In this document: positions 1-8,647 of the stretch, in pieces | How the letters are laid out: every line of letters starts with the position of its first letter | Numbering within the stretch: the first letter of the stretch is position 1 | NCBI GenBank assembly: GCA_052148435.1 | Contig: JBKQIF010000022.1 | Coordinates: 1-64,000, forward strand | Origin: JBEKYD01 sp052148435 | GTDB lineage: Bacteria; Acidobacteriota; Terriglobia; Bryobacterales; Bryobacteraceae | DNA length: 64,000 nucleotides | Direction: 5' to 3' | Position numbers and translations under genes: made by a program | Notes under the pieces: model-generated | What the model was told of the DNA's origin: nothing | Seen by the model: only the letters and a program-made list of their open reading frames with translations | The model's database searches: none

Positions 1-1686
1 CAACTGGGCGTTGCGGCCGTTTTCAGCCGCGTGGATACCTGCGCGGCGGAATTCGAGAGCTTCACGCCCTACCTGTATTCCAACTACGAAAGTTCTTGTG
101 AAGCCGATCCAGTGGACCGAAAAAAAGTGATGATCCTGGGCTCCGGCCCGAATCGCATCGGCCAGGGCATAGAGTTCGATTACTGCTGCTGCCATGCCTC
201 CTTCGCGCTGCAGGAAATGGGCGTGGAATCGATCATGGTCAACTGCAATCCGGAGACCGTGTCCACCGATTACGACACCAGCGACCGGTTGTACTTCGAG
301 CCGCTCACCCTCGAGCACGTGCTGAATATCTGCGACACGGAAAAGCCGTCGGGCGTGATCGTGCAGTTCGGCGGGCAGACGCCGCTCAATCTGGCGCTGC
401 CGCTGAAGCGGCTGGGCGTGCCGATCATCGGCACCGATCCGGCCAACATCGATCTGGCCGAAGACCGCAAACTGTTCGGCAAGCTGCTCGACGAGCTGGC
501 GATTCCGTGCCCGGCCAACGGCGCCGCGACCAGCGTGGAAGAGGCCTGCGCGGTGGCTCGCCGCCTGGGCTACCCGGTGTTGGTGCGGCCCAGTTACGTG
601 CTGGGCGGACGCGCCATGGTGATCGCTTACGACGAAGAAATGGTGCGCGAGTACATGCGCGAGGCCGTCACCTTTTCGCAGGAGCGGCCGGTGCTGGTGG
701 ATCGGTTCCTCGAAAATGCGACCGAAGTGGACGTAGACGCCCTGGCCGATGGCGACGATGTGCTGATCGCCGGCATCATGGAGCATATCGAAGAGGCCGG
801 CGTGCATTCGGGCGACAGCTCGTGCGTGCTGCCGGCGCAATCCATCCCCGCCGGGACCCTGCGCACCATTGAGGACTATACCATCCGCCTGGCCAAGGCG
901 CTCAAGGTGGTGGGGCTGATGAATGTGCAATACGCCATCCAGAACGGAACCGTGTACGTGCTGGAGGTGAATCCGCGCGCGTCGCGTACGGTGCCGTATG
1001 TGAGCAAGGCTACCGGCGTGGCGCTGCCCAAAATCGCCGTAGGGCTGATGTGGGGCCGCAAGCTGACCGATTACGGCTTCACCACCGGCAGCACGCTTTC
1101 GGTGGCGCAGAATTTCGTCAAATCGCCGGTTTTTCCGTTTAACAAATTCCCCGGCGTGGACCCGGCGCTAGGGCCGGAGATGCGCTCCACCGGCGAGGTG
1201 ATGGGAGTGGGGATCAACTTCGGCGAGGCCTTCTTAAAGGCGCAGATCAGCGCCGGAACGCCGCTGCCGCCGAAGGGGACGGTTTTTCTCAGCGTCAACG
1301 ATCACCACAAGGCGGATGCCGTCGTAGTGGCCAAACGGTTCGCCGAAATGGGCTTTTCGCTGGTAGCTACGCGCGGCACCGCGGCCGTCCTGCGCAACGC
1401 CGGTTTGCAATGCCGCACCGTGCTGAAAGTGAACGAAGGCCGGCCCAACGTGGTGGATCTGTTGAAAGGCGGGTCGGTCCAACTCGCCATTTACACCACC
1501 ACCGGCGCGCCGGCGTTCTTCGACGAAAAAGCCATTCGCCGCTCGGCCGTGATGTATCGCGTCCCCTGCATCACCACCATGAGCGGCGCCAGAGCCGCGG
1601 CCGACGCCATCGCCGCCAGCAAGCGCGACCCCATCCGCGTCTGGAGCCTGCAGGAAATTCACGAATCGCATAAAGCGACCGCGTAG
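1..1686 (+). CDS. carB: Carbamoyl-phosphate synthase large subunit, C-terminal part (5' end outside window)
   Basis: The reading frame is open from base 1, so the gene starts upstream. The visible 561 residues are roughly the C-terminal half of the usual ~1080-residue large subunit, which makes carbamoyl phosphate from bicarbonate, ammonia and two ATP for pyrimidine and arginine synthesis. Family hallmarks are the linker VDTCAAEFESFTPYLYS, the nucleotide-binding stretch MILGSGPNRIGQGIEFDY that opens the second half, the ATP-grasp core with GGRAMVI and VLEVNPRASRTVPYVSKATG, and a C-terminal MGS-like allosteric domain beginning near FAEMGFSLVATRGTAAVLR. The stop is at 1684-1686. A degenerate repeat follows and the next genes are on the opposite strand. 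Confidence 0.97.
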   Translation, partial: QLGVAAVFSRVDTCAAEFESFTPYLYSNYESSCEADPVDRKKVMILGSGPNRIGQGIEFDYCCCHASFALQEMGVESIMVNCNPETVSTDYDTSDRLYFEPLTLEHVLNICDTEKPSGVIVQFGGQTPLNLALPLKRLGVPIIGTDPANIDLAEDRKLFGKLLDELAIPCPANGAATSVEEACAVARRLGYPVLVRPSYVLGGRAMVIAYDEEMVREYMREAVTFSQERPVLVDRFLENATEVDVDALADGDDVLIAGIMEHIEEAGVHSGDSSCVLPAQSIPAGTLRTIEDYTIRLAKALKVVGLMNVQYAIQNGTVYVLEVNPRASRTVPYVSKATGVALPKIAVGLMWGRKLTDYGFTTGSTLSVAQNFVKSPVFPFNKFPGVDPALGPEMRSTGEVMGVGINFGEAFLKAQISAGTPLPPKGTVFLSVNDHHKADAVVVAKRFAEMGFSLVATRGTAAVLRNAGLQCRTVLKVNEGRPNVVDLLKGGSVQLAIYTTTGAPAFFDEKAIRRSAVMYRVPCITTMSGARAAADAIAASKRDPIRVWSLQEIHESHKATA

Positions 1687-1688
1687 CC

Positions 1689-1725
1689 GTGGCGCAGGCT
1701 GTCAAGCCTGGCTGTCAAGCCTGCA
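1689..1725. repeat. Short tandem direct repeat after carB
   Basis: The 12-mer CTGTCAAGCCTG occurs at 1699-1710 and again at 1712-1723. It is preceded by GTGGCGCAGGCT, which resembles the opening of the GGTGGCACAGGCTT repeat family found elsewhere in the window. Probably a decayed member of that family. Confidence 0.5.
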
Positions 1726-1837
1726 GAGCCGAGAGTCGTCTGTGTGCCCCAAAGGGGCAGATTACCAGTGGGGGAAGGACCCACTCGAATAGTTGATGGT
1801 TAAATTCGATAGCTATCGAGCGGTCAGTTCGGAATCT

Positions 1838-1867
1838 CGGCGCGGCAGGCAAGAATGCCTGCGCTAC
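1838..1867. repeat. Palindromic intergenic repeat (GCAGGC-AAGAAT-GCCTGC)
   Basis: A 6-bp stem GCAGGC/GCCTGC with an AAGAAT loop (1845-1862) is flanked by GCGCG and GCTAC. It lies immediately downstream of, and almost touching, the early stop codon of the truncated GH97-like gene, so it may mark the recombination point that removed the rest of that gene. Confidence 0.5.
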
Positions 1868-1869
1868 GT

Positions 1870-2628
1870 TCACCTTCCCAAGTCTCTGGCGATTCCGGAT
1901 TGCTCCAGGCCGGCGCCGTCCCGGCCTATCACTACAATCCGCCACGGACACACCAGCGGCGTGGTTCCCGCAAATGCAACTCCGCGTTCGCCCGGTTTTT
2001 CCGGTAACTCGGTGGCCACCGCGGCGCGGCCCGAATACACCAGGAAAGCCCGCGGGTAGGTGGCCGATTCCGCCTGGTAGATTCCCAGCCAGCCCGTCCC
2101 GCTCTGGCGCACAAGCCACGGGAATTCCGTGCGCATCCCGGGCCGGATCGCCGACGCATCGGTGGTATCCGGGGCAAAGCTGAATTCGGTATCTTCGTCC
2201 TCGATCAGAATTTCTTCCAGCGGTGTCGATCTCGGAATCGCGTAGCGGAACGCGACCCCGTTGTCCCAGACGCGCGCCTCCACGTTAATGCGGCGGCCGA
2301 TCGAACCGTTCTGCATGTACTCGGCGATGAGTGAATTGTAACGTCCGGCCTCACATCCCAACCGCGAGCCGATCAGCCCGACGTTTTCGCCCAGCAGCGG
2401 TTCCTGGTTATGAATCGTCAACCCGAGCAGCGACTTTTCCAGAATCCGCTCGCCCGCGTACGTCACCTCGTAAGCCAGGCGCGAGAGGCCGCTCTCCTGC
2501 TGCGCGACGAATATCCGGAATTCCAGTTTCCCGTTAGGCGACGCCGCGCGCCGTTCATCCTGCGCCGGCGCCGCCGCCACCAGCAGCGCCGCCAGGCATG
2601 CCGCTATCACCCCGCTCCTCACGCCCAA
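1870..2628 (-). CDS. Secreted GH97 N-terminal-domain-like protein, lacking the catalytic domain
   Basis: About 252 residues. An N-terminal signal peptide (VIAACLAALLVAAAPAQ) is followed by a beta-sandwich sequence like the N-terminal domain of glycoside hydrolase family 97: SPNGKLEFRIFV near 29-40, LTYEV-like strands, and a CPWRIVVIG segment near 228. In GH97 enzymes a catalytic barrel of several hundred residues follows this point. Here the frame stops after SGIARDLGR. No catalytic acid or nucleophile is present, so hydrolase activity is unlikely. The start is TTG at 2628 or, better, GTG at 2622, whose GTGA overlaps the iorB stop and implies translational coupling. The family call rests on remembered GH97_N features and is moderate. 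Confidence 0.6.
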   Translation of the reverse strand: MGVRSGVIAACLAALLVAAAPAQDERRAASPNGKLEFRIFVAQQESGLSRLAYEVTYAGERILEKSLLGLTIHNQEPLLGENVGLIGSRLGCEAGRYNSLIAEYMQNGSIGRRINVEARVWDNGVAFRYAIPRSTPLEEILIEDEDTEFSFAPDTTDASAIRPGMRTEFPWLVRQSGTGWLGIYQAESATYPRAFLVYSGRAAVATELPEKPGERGVAFAGTTPLVCPWRIVVIGRDGAGLEQSGIARDLGR

Positions 2629-4925
2629 CTGAAACCGGACTTCGACAGCGGCAACGCGCGGATTCGCTTCCCCGTGGCCGTGAAGATCGCGTTCGACACC
2701 GCCGGCAGAATGGGCGGCAGCGCCGGCTCGCCCAAACCGGTTGGCGGAAAGGTGGTCTTCAGATAATGCACTTCGATTTCCGGCGGCGCTTGCGCCAGAC
2801 GAACCATGCCGTGTTTGTCGTAGTTGGTCTGCACCACCCGGCCCTTTTCGAGCGTGATTTCCTGGCTCATGAGCTCGCTCAAACCGTCGATGATCCCGCC
2901 CTGAACGATGTTATCGGCCGCACCCGGATTGACGATCTGGCTTCCCACGTCGGCGGCTACCCAGACCTTGTTAATCCTGACTTTGCTCGCCGCATCCACT
3001 TTCACTTCGGCCACCTCGGCGAAATATCCCAGATGGCTGAAATGGAATGCCACGCCCATGGCCGTGCCTTGGGGAAACGGCCGCTTCCCCCAATTCGATT
3101 TCTCGGCCACCAGGCTTACCACGCCCTTCATGCGGTCGGCGTTCAATCCCGGCCGTCCGCCCGGCGCTGGCGGTTCCACGGCCGGTCCGGCGCTCAATAG
3201 TTCGAGGCGGAATTGAACCGGGTCCTTGCCGGCGGCATGCGCCAACTCGTCGATGAACGACTGAATCACGAACGCGAACGCGTTGCTGCTGGGAGCGCGC
3301 AGCGCCCCCGTCTTGATGCCCAACGGCTGTACCGACGAGTGCAGCGCGTAATTGGGAATGAAGCGCTGCGGAAATTCCGTCGGCCCCATGGCGCCTGACG
3401 CGACGAAGTTTTCGCCCTCGCCGTAGCTGATGAAGTGATTGCGCCACGCCACGATCTTCCCGGCCGCATCCAGGCCCGCCTTCAGGTACTGGAAGCCGCC
3501 GGGGCGATAGTAGTCGTGCGTCATGTCGTCTTCGCGCGACCACAGCAGCTTGACCGGGACGCCGGCCTGTCTGGCAATGTAGGCCGCCTCCACCATGTAA
3601 TCGTTGGTCAGGCGCCGGCCGAAGCCGCCTCCGCCGCGGACCATGTGCAGCGTGATGTCGGTTTCGGGAACCTTCAGAGTTTGCGCCACCAGCCGGCGGC
3701 CATTGCCCGGAAGCTGGCTATTGGTCCAGATTTCGAATTTACCGTCGTGGAAGTGCGCCGTGGCGTCCTGCGGTTCCAGCGGCGCGTGCGCGATGAACGG
3801 GTAGGAATAGGCCGCCTCGAGGACCTTGGCTGCGCTCTTCAAGGCCGCTTCCGCATCGCCATCGGCGCGCAGTGTCCGCTGCGGAGGCTGCTGGCTCATG
3901 GCTGCCGCGCGCACGGCAAAACCGGCGCTGCTCTGTCCGGCCCGCGCGCCTTCGTCCCACTTGACCTCTAGTTTCCGGCGCGCCGATTGCGCGTGCCACC
4001 AGGTCTCCCCAAGGATCGCGATTCCGCTCACCAGGCCGGGTTCGCCCGGTATCACGGCGCCGGTAACTTCGGGGAGCCCCTCCACCGCCATGGCCGACAT
4101 CGCTAAGGGCTTGCCCGGTATCGCGGCGCCGGCGAGTGCGGACCGGTCCACCACGAATGCCTGCTTCACTCCAGGCAGCTTCTTGATTTCTTCCAGGTTG
4201 GAGCTGACCACCTTGCCGCCGAACACCGGGCACTTTTCATACACCGCGTGGAGCATGCCAGGCACCTTCACGTCGATGCCGAAAATTTCCTTTCCGGTGA
4301 CGATCGCGTGTACGTCGTTGCCCGGCTCCCCGTGGCCGATAATTTTGAAATCCTTGGGGTCCTTGAGCTTCACTTCCGACAGAGCCGGCGCCGGCAGGCT
4401 GGCCACTTTGGCCGCCAGTTCTCCGTATCCCATCGAACGGCCGGATGCCCGATGAAAAACGCGCCCCGACGCGGTGGCGCAATCGCCGGCCGGAACGTTC
4501 CATGTCTGGGCCGCGGCGGCCACGAAAAGTGCGCGGCCGGCGGCGCCCACCTGGCGCATGGGCATCCAGTTGACGGGAGTCGCGGTGCTGCCGCCGGCGG
4601 TCTGGGCGCTGTATTTGGAATCGTCGAAATCGGCCTGCTCGATCTTGACCGACTTCCAATCCACGTCCAGTTCGTCGGCGATCAGCATCGGCAGCATGGT
4701 GCGCACACCCTGGCCCGTTTCCGGGTTCTTGGCCATGATGGTGACCGTGCCATCGGCGGCGACGCGGATATAGTTGTGCGGATCGGGCGGCGCCGACGGA
4801 GCGCCGCGGCCCTGCGCCTTCCCCCCCGGTTCCGTATACAGGCTGAGCATCACTCCACCACCGGCCAGTGCGCCGATCTTCAAAAAGGAGCGGCGTTCCA
4901 TCAGGCTGTTTCGAGTGCTTTTCAT
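2619..4925 (-). CDS. Tat-exported molybdopterin-binding oxidoreductase large subunit (IorB/xanthine dehydrogenase family)
   Basis: 768 residues, the usual length of isoquinoline 1-oxidoreductase beta-type subunits. A twin-arginine signal (MERRSFLKIGALAGG) sits at residues 9-23. Later come the molybdopterin-binding glycine-rich segment GGGGFGRRLTNDYMVEA and the C-terminal GLGEPALPPILPAVSNA, which carries the conserved catalytic glutamate. The start at 4925 is supported by AAGGAGG six bases upstream. The [2Fe-2S] subunit is encoded 11 bp upstream. No FAD subunit gene is present, as in IorAB-type enzymes, so electrons probably pass to a respiratory acceptor. The substrate (aldehyde or N-heterocycle) cannot be told from sequence. 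Confidence 0.92.
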   Translation of the reverse strand: MKSTRNSLMERRSFLKIGALAGGGVMLSLYTEPGGKAQGRGAPSAPPDPHNYIRVAADGTVTIMAKNPETGQGVRTMLPMLIADELDVDWKSVKIEQADFDDSKYSAQTAGGSTATPVNWMPMRQVGAAGRALFVAAAAQTWNVPAGDCATASGRVFHRASGRSMGYGELAAKVASLPAPALSEVKLKDPKDFKIIGHGEPGNDVHAIVTGKEIFGIDVKVPGMLHAVYEKCPVFGGKVVSSNLEEIKKLPGVKQAFVVDRSALAGAAIPGKPLAMSAMAVEGLPEVTGAVIPGEPGLVSGIAILGETWWHAQSARRKLEVKWDEGARAGQSSAGFAVRAAAMSQQPPQRTLRADGDAEAALKSAAKVLEAAYSYPFIAHAPLEPQDATAHFHDGKFEIWTNSQLPGNGRRLVAQTLKVPETDITLHMVRGGGGFGRRLTNDYMVEAAYIARQAGVPVKLLWSREDDMTHDYYRPGGFQYLKAGLDAAGKIVAWRNHFISYGEGENFVASGAMGPTEFPQRFIPNYALHSSVQPLGIKTGALRAPSSNAFAFVIQSFIDELAHAAGKDPVQFRLELLSAGPAVEPPAPGGRPGLNADRMKGVVSLVAEKSNWGKRPFPQGTAMGVAFHFSHLGYFAEVAEVKVDAASKVRINKVWVAADVGSQIVNPGAADNIVQGGIIDGLSELMSQEITLEKGRVVQTNYDKHGMVRLAQAPPEIEVHYLKTTFPPTGLGEPALPPILPAVSNAIFTATGKRIRALPLSKSGFSWA

Positions 4926-4936
4926 TTTCGGCCTCC

Positions 4937-5437
4937 TTACTCCTGGTTCCCAGCCGCCGCCGAGCTCTTCGCCGGATGGCCGCTCGTCAATTCCGCTGCC
5001 CTATGCACCGCCGCGCGGATCCGTAGATAGGTTCCGCAACGGCACAAGTTGCCGTTCATGGCCGAATCGATATCCTTATCCGTAGGCTTCGGGTTCTTGG
5101 CGAGCAAGGCCGCGGCCGACATGATCTGTCCGGCCTGGCAATAGCCGCACTGCGGTACGTCGATTTCTTCCCAGGCGAGCTGGACCGGGTGCGTGCCGCC
5201 GGCGGAAAGCCCCTCCAGCGTGGTGATGGGCTGGCTGCCCACCGCCGAAACCGGTATCAGGCACGAGCGCGTCGCCGTCGTGCCCAAATGCACCGTGCAC
5301 GCGCCGCACTGGCCGATACCGCAGCCGTACTTGGTGCCGCGGAGATCGAGTAGATCGCGCAGCACCCACAATAAGGGCATATCCGCCGGCGCGTCCACCG
5401 AATACGTACGCCCGTTCACAGTCAACTGGTACGCCAT
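4937..5437 (-). CDS. [2Fe-2S] iron-sulfur subunit of IorAB-type oxidoreductase
   Basis: 166 residues with the two-cluster arrangement of xanthine dehydrogenase-family small subunits. The plant-type ferredoxin motif CGIGQCGACTVHL lies near 42-54. The second cluster is formed by CGYCQAGQI and LCRCGTYLRIR near 100-140. The start is supported by AGGAGGGAAG directly before ATG. The gene is first in the minus-strand operon and should pass electrons from the molybdenum cofactor of the adjacent large subunit. It has no signal peptide, consistent with co-export on the Tat signal of its partner (known for this family, inferred here). Confidence 0.93.
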   Translation of the reverse strand: MAYQLTVNGRTYSVDAPADMPLLWVLRDLLDLRGTKYGCGIGQCGACTVHLGTTATRSCLIPVSAVGSQPITTLEGLSAGGTHPVQLAWEEIDVPQCGYCQAGQIMSAAALLAKNPKPTDKDIDSAMNGNLCRCGTYLRIRAAVHRAAELTSGHPAKSSAAAGNQE

Positions 5438-5476
5438 CTTCCCTCCTGGATATGGACTATTTTACGCCCATTCGCC

Positions 5477-5547
5477 TGCACAAAACTGCACAAAGGCAGC
5501 CCGGAAATGCCGCACAGTCGTGCACAAAAATGCACAAAGAACTCTTG
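5477..5547. promoter_or_regulatory. Cluster of TTGTGCA motifs at 10-bp spacing (upstream of iorA)
   Basis: On the plus strand TGCACAAAACTGCACAAAG (5477-5495) and TGCACAAAAATGCACAAAGA (5521-5540) each hold two TTGTGCA half-motifs (read on the minus strand) exactly 10 bp apart, one helical turn. Another TTGTGC follows at 5545. The spacing fits a protein-binding site, but no regulator is identified. The same arrangement recurs at 5662-5680, 51343-51362 and 51451-51470. Confidence 0.45.
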
Positions 5548-5661
5548 TGCCGATTGAAAATAAACGGGTTACAACCGTGGGGCAGGGCAATTCCGGCTGC
5601 AGCCGCCTTTCAGGCGCCTCTCCTCATTCGATTACCTGTTCACCCCGCCCGTTGCAGCAGA

Positions 5662-5680
5662 TTTGTGCATTCTTGTGCAC
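5662..5680. promoter_or_regulatory. TTGTGCA pair with 10-bp period
   Basis: TTTGTGCATTCTTGTGCAC lies just downstream of the kbl-like gene (stop at 5694). It carries the same half-motif as 5477-5547, about 120 bp away and in opposite orientation. Function unknown. Confidence 0.4.
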
Positions 5681-5693
5681 AAATGGTCTGCGG

Positions 5694-6878
5694 CTACCTT
5701 ACCAACCCCAGTTCCTTCCCTACCTGGCGGAATACTTCCAGCGCCCGATCCAGTTCGGCGCGGGTATGCGTGGCGGTGACGATGGTGCGCACGCGGGCTT
5801 TGTCCTTAGCCACGGTAGGGAAGCCGATCCCGGTAGCCAATACGCCGTTCTCAAACAGTTTGCGGGACAGTTCGTAGGCGAGGCGCGCCTCTCCGGTGAT
5901 TACCGGGGTGATGGGCGTTTCGCTCTCGCCGATGCGGAAGCCGGCCTCCGCCAGGCCTTGCTTGAAGTAGCGGGTGTTGGCCCAGAGGGCGTCGATGCGC
6001 TCGGGTTCCTGCTCCAGCACGTCGAAGGCGGCCAGGCAGGCGGCGGCCACGGCGGGCGGATGGGAAGTGGAAAAGAGGAAAGGCCGGGCGCGATGGTAGA
6101 GGAACTCGATCAGGTCCCGGCTGCCGCAGACGTAGCCGCCCAGCACGCCGATGGCTTTCGACAGCGTCCCGACCTGGATATCCACCTTGCCGTCGAGACC
6201 GAAATGGTCGATGGTGCCGCGGCCGTTGCGGCCCAGCACGCCGGAAGAATGCGCGTCGTCCACCATCATGATGGCGCCGTGGCGGGCGGCTGCCTCCGCC
6301 AGTCCGGGCAGCCGGCCGATATCGCCATCCATGGAGAAGACGCCGTCGCTGATGAGCAGTTTATGGCCGGGCAGGGAATCGAGCTCGCCCAGGATGCGGT
6401 CGGCAGCGGCGACATCTTTATGCGGGAAGACGTGGATCTTGGCGCGCGAGAGGCGGCAGCCGTCGATGATGCTGGCATGGTTCAACTCGTCGGAAACGAT
6501 GTGATCTTCGGCGGAGAGAATGGCGGACACGGTGCCGGCATTGGCGGCGAAACCGGATTGAAACACTACCGAAGCTTCCACGTTCTTGAATGCGGCGATG
6601 CGTTCTTCGAGCTGCATGTGCAGCTTCATGGTGCCGGAGATGGTGCGGACGGCGCCGGAGCCGACGCCGTAGCGGCGCACGGCTTCGAGCGCGGCCTCGC
6701 GCAGCTTGGGGTGAGTGGTCAGGCCCAGGTAATTATTGGACGCCAGGTTGATGACTTCCTTGCCGTCGAAACGGGACATGGCCGCGGATGCGGATTCGAG
6801 AATGCGCAGCCGCTGATAGGTGCCGGCCTGGCGCCATTCAGTCAACTGGTCGCTGAGGAAAGAGAGAGGTTGAGCCAT
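5694..6878 (-). CDS. kbl: Glycine C-acetyltransferase / alpha-oxoamine synthase family PLP enzyme
   Basis: 394 residues from the ATG at 6878 (a TTG eight codons upstream is a weaker alternative). This fold-type I PLP enzyme condenses an amino acid with an acyl-CoA. Motifs: SNNYLGLTTHPKL near 41-53, GSGAVRTISGTMKLHMQLE, the aspartate/histidine pair in DDAHSSGVLGRNGRG, and the PLP lysine in VGTLSKAIGVLGGYVCGS. Overall similarity favours 2-amino-3-ketobutyrate CoA ligase (threonine/glycine metabolism) over BioF. No tdh or bio gene is adjacent, so substrate assignment is tentative. A TAGACT hexamer lies 7 bp before the ATG. Confidence 0.85.
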   Translation of the reverse strand: MAQPLSFLSDQLTEWRQAGTYQRLRILESASAAMSRFDGKEVINLASNNYLGLTTHPKLREAALEAVRRYGVGSGAVRTISGTMKLHMQLEERIAAFKNVEASVVFQSGFAANAGTVSAILSAEDHIVSDELNHASIIDGCRLSRAKIHVFPHKDVAAADRILGELDSLPGHKLLISDGVFSMDGDIGRLPGLAEAAARHGAIMMVDDAHSSGVLGRNGRGTIDHFGLDGKVDIQVGTLSKAIGVLGGYVCGSRDLIEFLYHRARPFLFSTSHPPAVAAACLAAFDVLEQEPERIDALWANTRYFKQGLAEAGFRIGESETPITPVITGEARLAYELSRKLFENGVLATGIGFPTVAKDKARVRTIVTATHTRAELDRALEVFRQVGKELGLVR

Positions 6879-6990
6879 CCCCTTGAGTCTAGCGCCGGAC
6901 AAGGCCCGACCGCTGCCACGTCACCCGCCTCACCCAAGCCCGCCAAAGCGGGACAAAAGTCCCCGTTTTGTCTCGTAAGTTATTGATTCT

Positions 6991-7019
6991 TTGCTCGGTG
7001 GGCCGCTACAACATACAAT
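6991..7019 (+). promoter_or_regulatory. Sigma-70-type promoter for the DUF1593 gene
   Basis: TTGCTC (6991-6996), a 17-bp spacer and TACAAT (7014-7019). The -10 ends six bases before the GTG start at 7026, so the transcript would begin at or next to the start codon (leaderless). No ribosome-binding site precedes the GTG. Confidence 0.45.
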
Positions 7020-7025
7020 GGCACT

Positions 7026-8582
7026 GTGAATACGGCACACTCCGGAAGTTGCGCTGTTCGGGTCGTCCTGCATCGTCGAACGCGCAGGCTAATTGTTCCG
7101 CTGGCGGCGTTGGCGCTGACTTTCAGCGGTTCGCTGAGAGCGGAGACTCGTCCGCCGGATCGTGTCGACGACTTTGCCGGGCATCCACGCTTGATCGTCA
7201 TCAGCGACATCGGCAACGAGCCGGACGATCAGATGTCGCTGGTACGCCTGCTGTTGTACTCGAACGAACTGGATATTGAAGCGTTGATCGCCGCGACCTC
7301 GACGTGGCAGAAGAATGCAGTGCATCCGGAGACGATGCGTACGCTGATTCAGGCTTACGGCGAGGTGCGGCCCAATCTGCTTCTGAACGCGAAGGGCTGG
7401 CCTACGGCGGATGAGCTGGCGGGGCGCGTCTTTTCGGGGCAGCCCGGGTACGGCATGGCGGCCACGGGCGTGGGCAAGATGTCGGACGGCGCGAAAGCGA
7501 TCGTTGGCGCCGTGGATCGCGACGATGCGCGGCCGCTCTGGATCTCGGTGTGGGGCGGGGCGAATACTCTGGCCGAGGCTTTGATTCAAGTTCGGGCTAC
7601 GCGCTCGTCTGCGGAAGTGGCGAAGTTTGTGGCCAAGCTTCGGGTCTCCTCGATTTCAGATCAGGACGATGCGGGACCGTGGATGCGGCGCGAGTTTCCC
7701 GATCTGTTCTACATCGTGCAGCCATCGGCGCCCGACGGCGGCGGATACTATTACGCGACCTGGACCGGGATCAGCGGAGACGTTTACTACCGAAATGGCG
7801 CGGGCGCGGACTCTTCGACCGTGACGAATGCGTGGCTGGACGCCAATATCCGGAGCAAAGGACCGCTGGGGAAGCTGTATCCGCGATTCGCGTACATCAT
7901 GGAGGGCGATACGCCTTCGTTTCTGGGATTGATCGACAATGGCTTGCATGCGTATCGCAGGCCGGACTGGGGCGGCTGGGGCGGGCGCTACGTTTACCGT
8001 CAGCCTTATGGCGAGACCCATGCGATTTGGACGCAAGGCGGCGACCTGTTTTCGCGCGTTACGTCGCAGGATACGGTGGTGGGCGTGGACGGCGGGACTT
8101 ATACGTCGGACCAGGCTACGATCTGGCGTTGGCGCGATGCTTTCCAGGATGATTTTGCCGCGCGGATGGATTGGACGATTCAGGACTACGCCCATGCCAA
8201 TCACAATCCTCTGGTTGACGTGAATGGGAGAGCGGGAACGGCTCCAATCGTGGTTGATGCCGAGGTTGGCAAGGCGGTGGTGCTGGATGCCGGCGGCAGC
8301 CGCGACCCCGATGGGCAGAGTCTGCATTACCAGTGGTTTCACTATGCGGAGGCCGGCGGCAGCGGGACGAACCTCTCTTCGGTCACGTTGGCTGGGGCCG
8401 ACACCTCGAAGGCAGTGGTGACGCCGACGGCCGTTTGTCACGAGCCGTGGCTGCCGAATGTTCTGCCTTGCTCAGGCGCGGGCGTAGCACACATCATTCT
8501 GGCGGTGACCGACGACGGTTCGCCGCGGCTGACTTCTTATCGGCGGATCATTCTGATGGTGCACGCCGCCGGCGCGCGCTGA
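7026..8582 (+). CDS. Secreted DUF1593 / Sde0182-type nucleoside-hydrolase-like protein
   Basis: 518 residues from GTG. A signal peptide (LIVPLAALALTFSGSLRAE) ends near residue 40. The N-terminal domain (about 50-320) resembles inosine-uridine nucleoside hydrolases, with the calcium-binding-type motif DIGNEPDD at 61-68 and a conserved WISVWGGANTLAEAL stretch. The C-terminal domain (about 330-515) is a beta-sandwich with VLDAGGSRDPDGQSLHYQW. This architecture matches the Sde0182 cellulose-binding family (PF07632), usually found with polysaccharide-use genes. The actual substrate is unknown. The gene stands alone, with its own promoter candidate. Confidence 0.85.
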   Translation: MNTAHSGSCAVRVVLHRRTRRLIVPLAALALTFSGSLRAETRPPDRVDDFAGHPRLIVISDIGNEPDDQMSLVRLLLYSNELDIEALIAATSTWQKNAVHPETMRTLIQAYGEVRPNLLLNAKGWPTADELAGRVFSGQPGYGMAATGVGKMSDGAKAIVGAVDRDDARPLWISVWGGANTLAEALIQVRATRSSAEVAKFVAKLRVSSISDQDDAGPWMRREFPDLFYIVQPSAPDGGGYYYATWTGISGDVYYRNGAGADSSTVTNAWLDANIRSKGPLGKLYPRFAYIMEGDTPSFLGLIDNGLHAYRRPDWGGWGGRYVYRQPYGETHAIWTQGGDLFSRVTSQDTVVGVDGGTYTSDQATIWRWRDAFQDDFAARMDWTIQDYAHANHNPLVDVNGRAGTAPIVVDAEVGKAVVLDAGGSRDPDGQSLHYQWFHYAEAGGSGTNLSSVTLAGADTSKAVVTPTAVCHEPWLPNVLPCSGAGVAHIILAVTDDGSPRLTSYRRIILMVHAAGAR

Positions 8583-8647
8583 GTGACGGCGTGTTTTTGG
8601 CTTGCCGCGGCGGAGGGCCGGGTTCCGTTTGTCGCGGGCAGTATACT

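Noticed and set aside
5193..6986. 597-codon plus-strand frame covering the kbl-like gene and part of iorA
   Set aside because: It spans an intergenic region and two genes on the other strand. The translation has no domain, while the minus-strand products carry active-site motifs.
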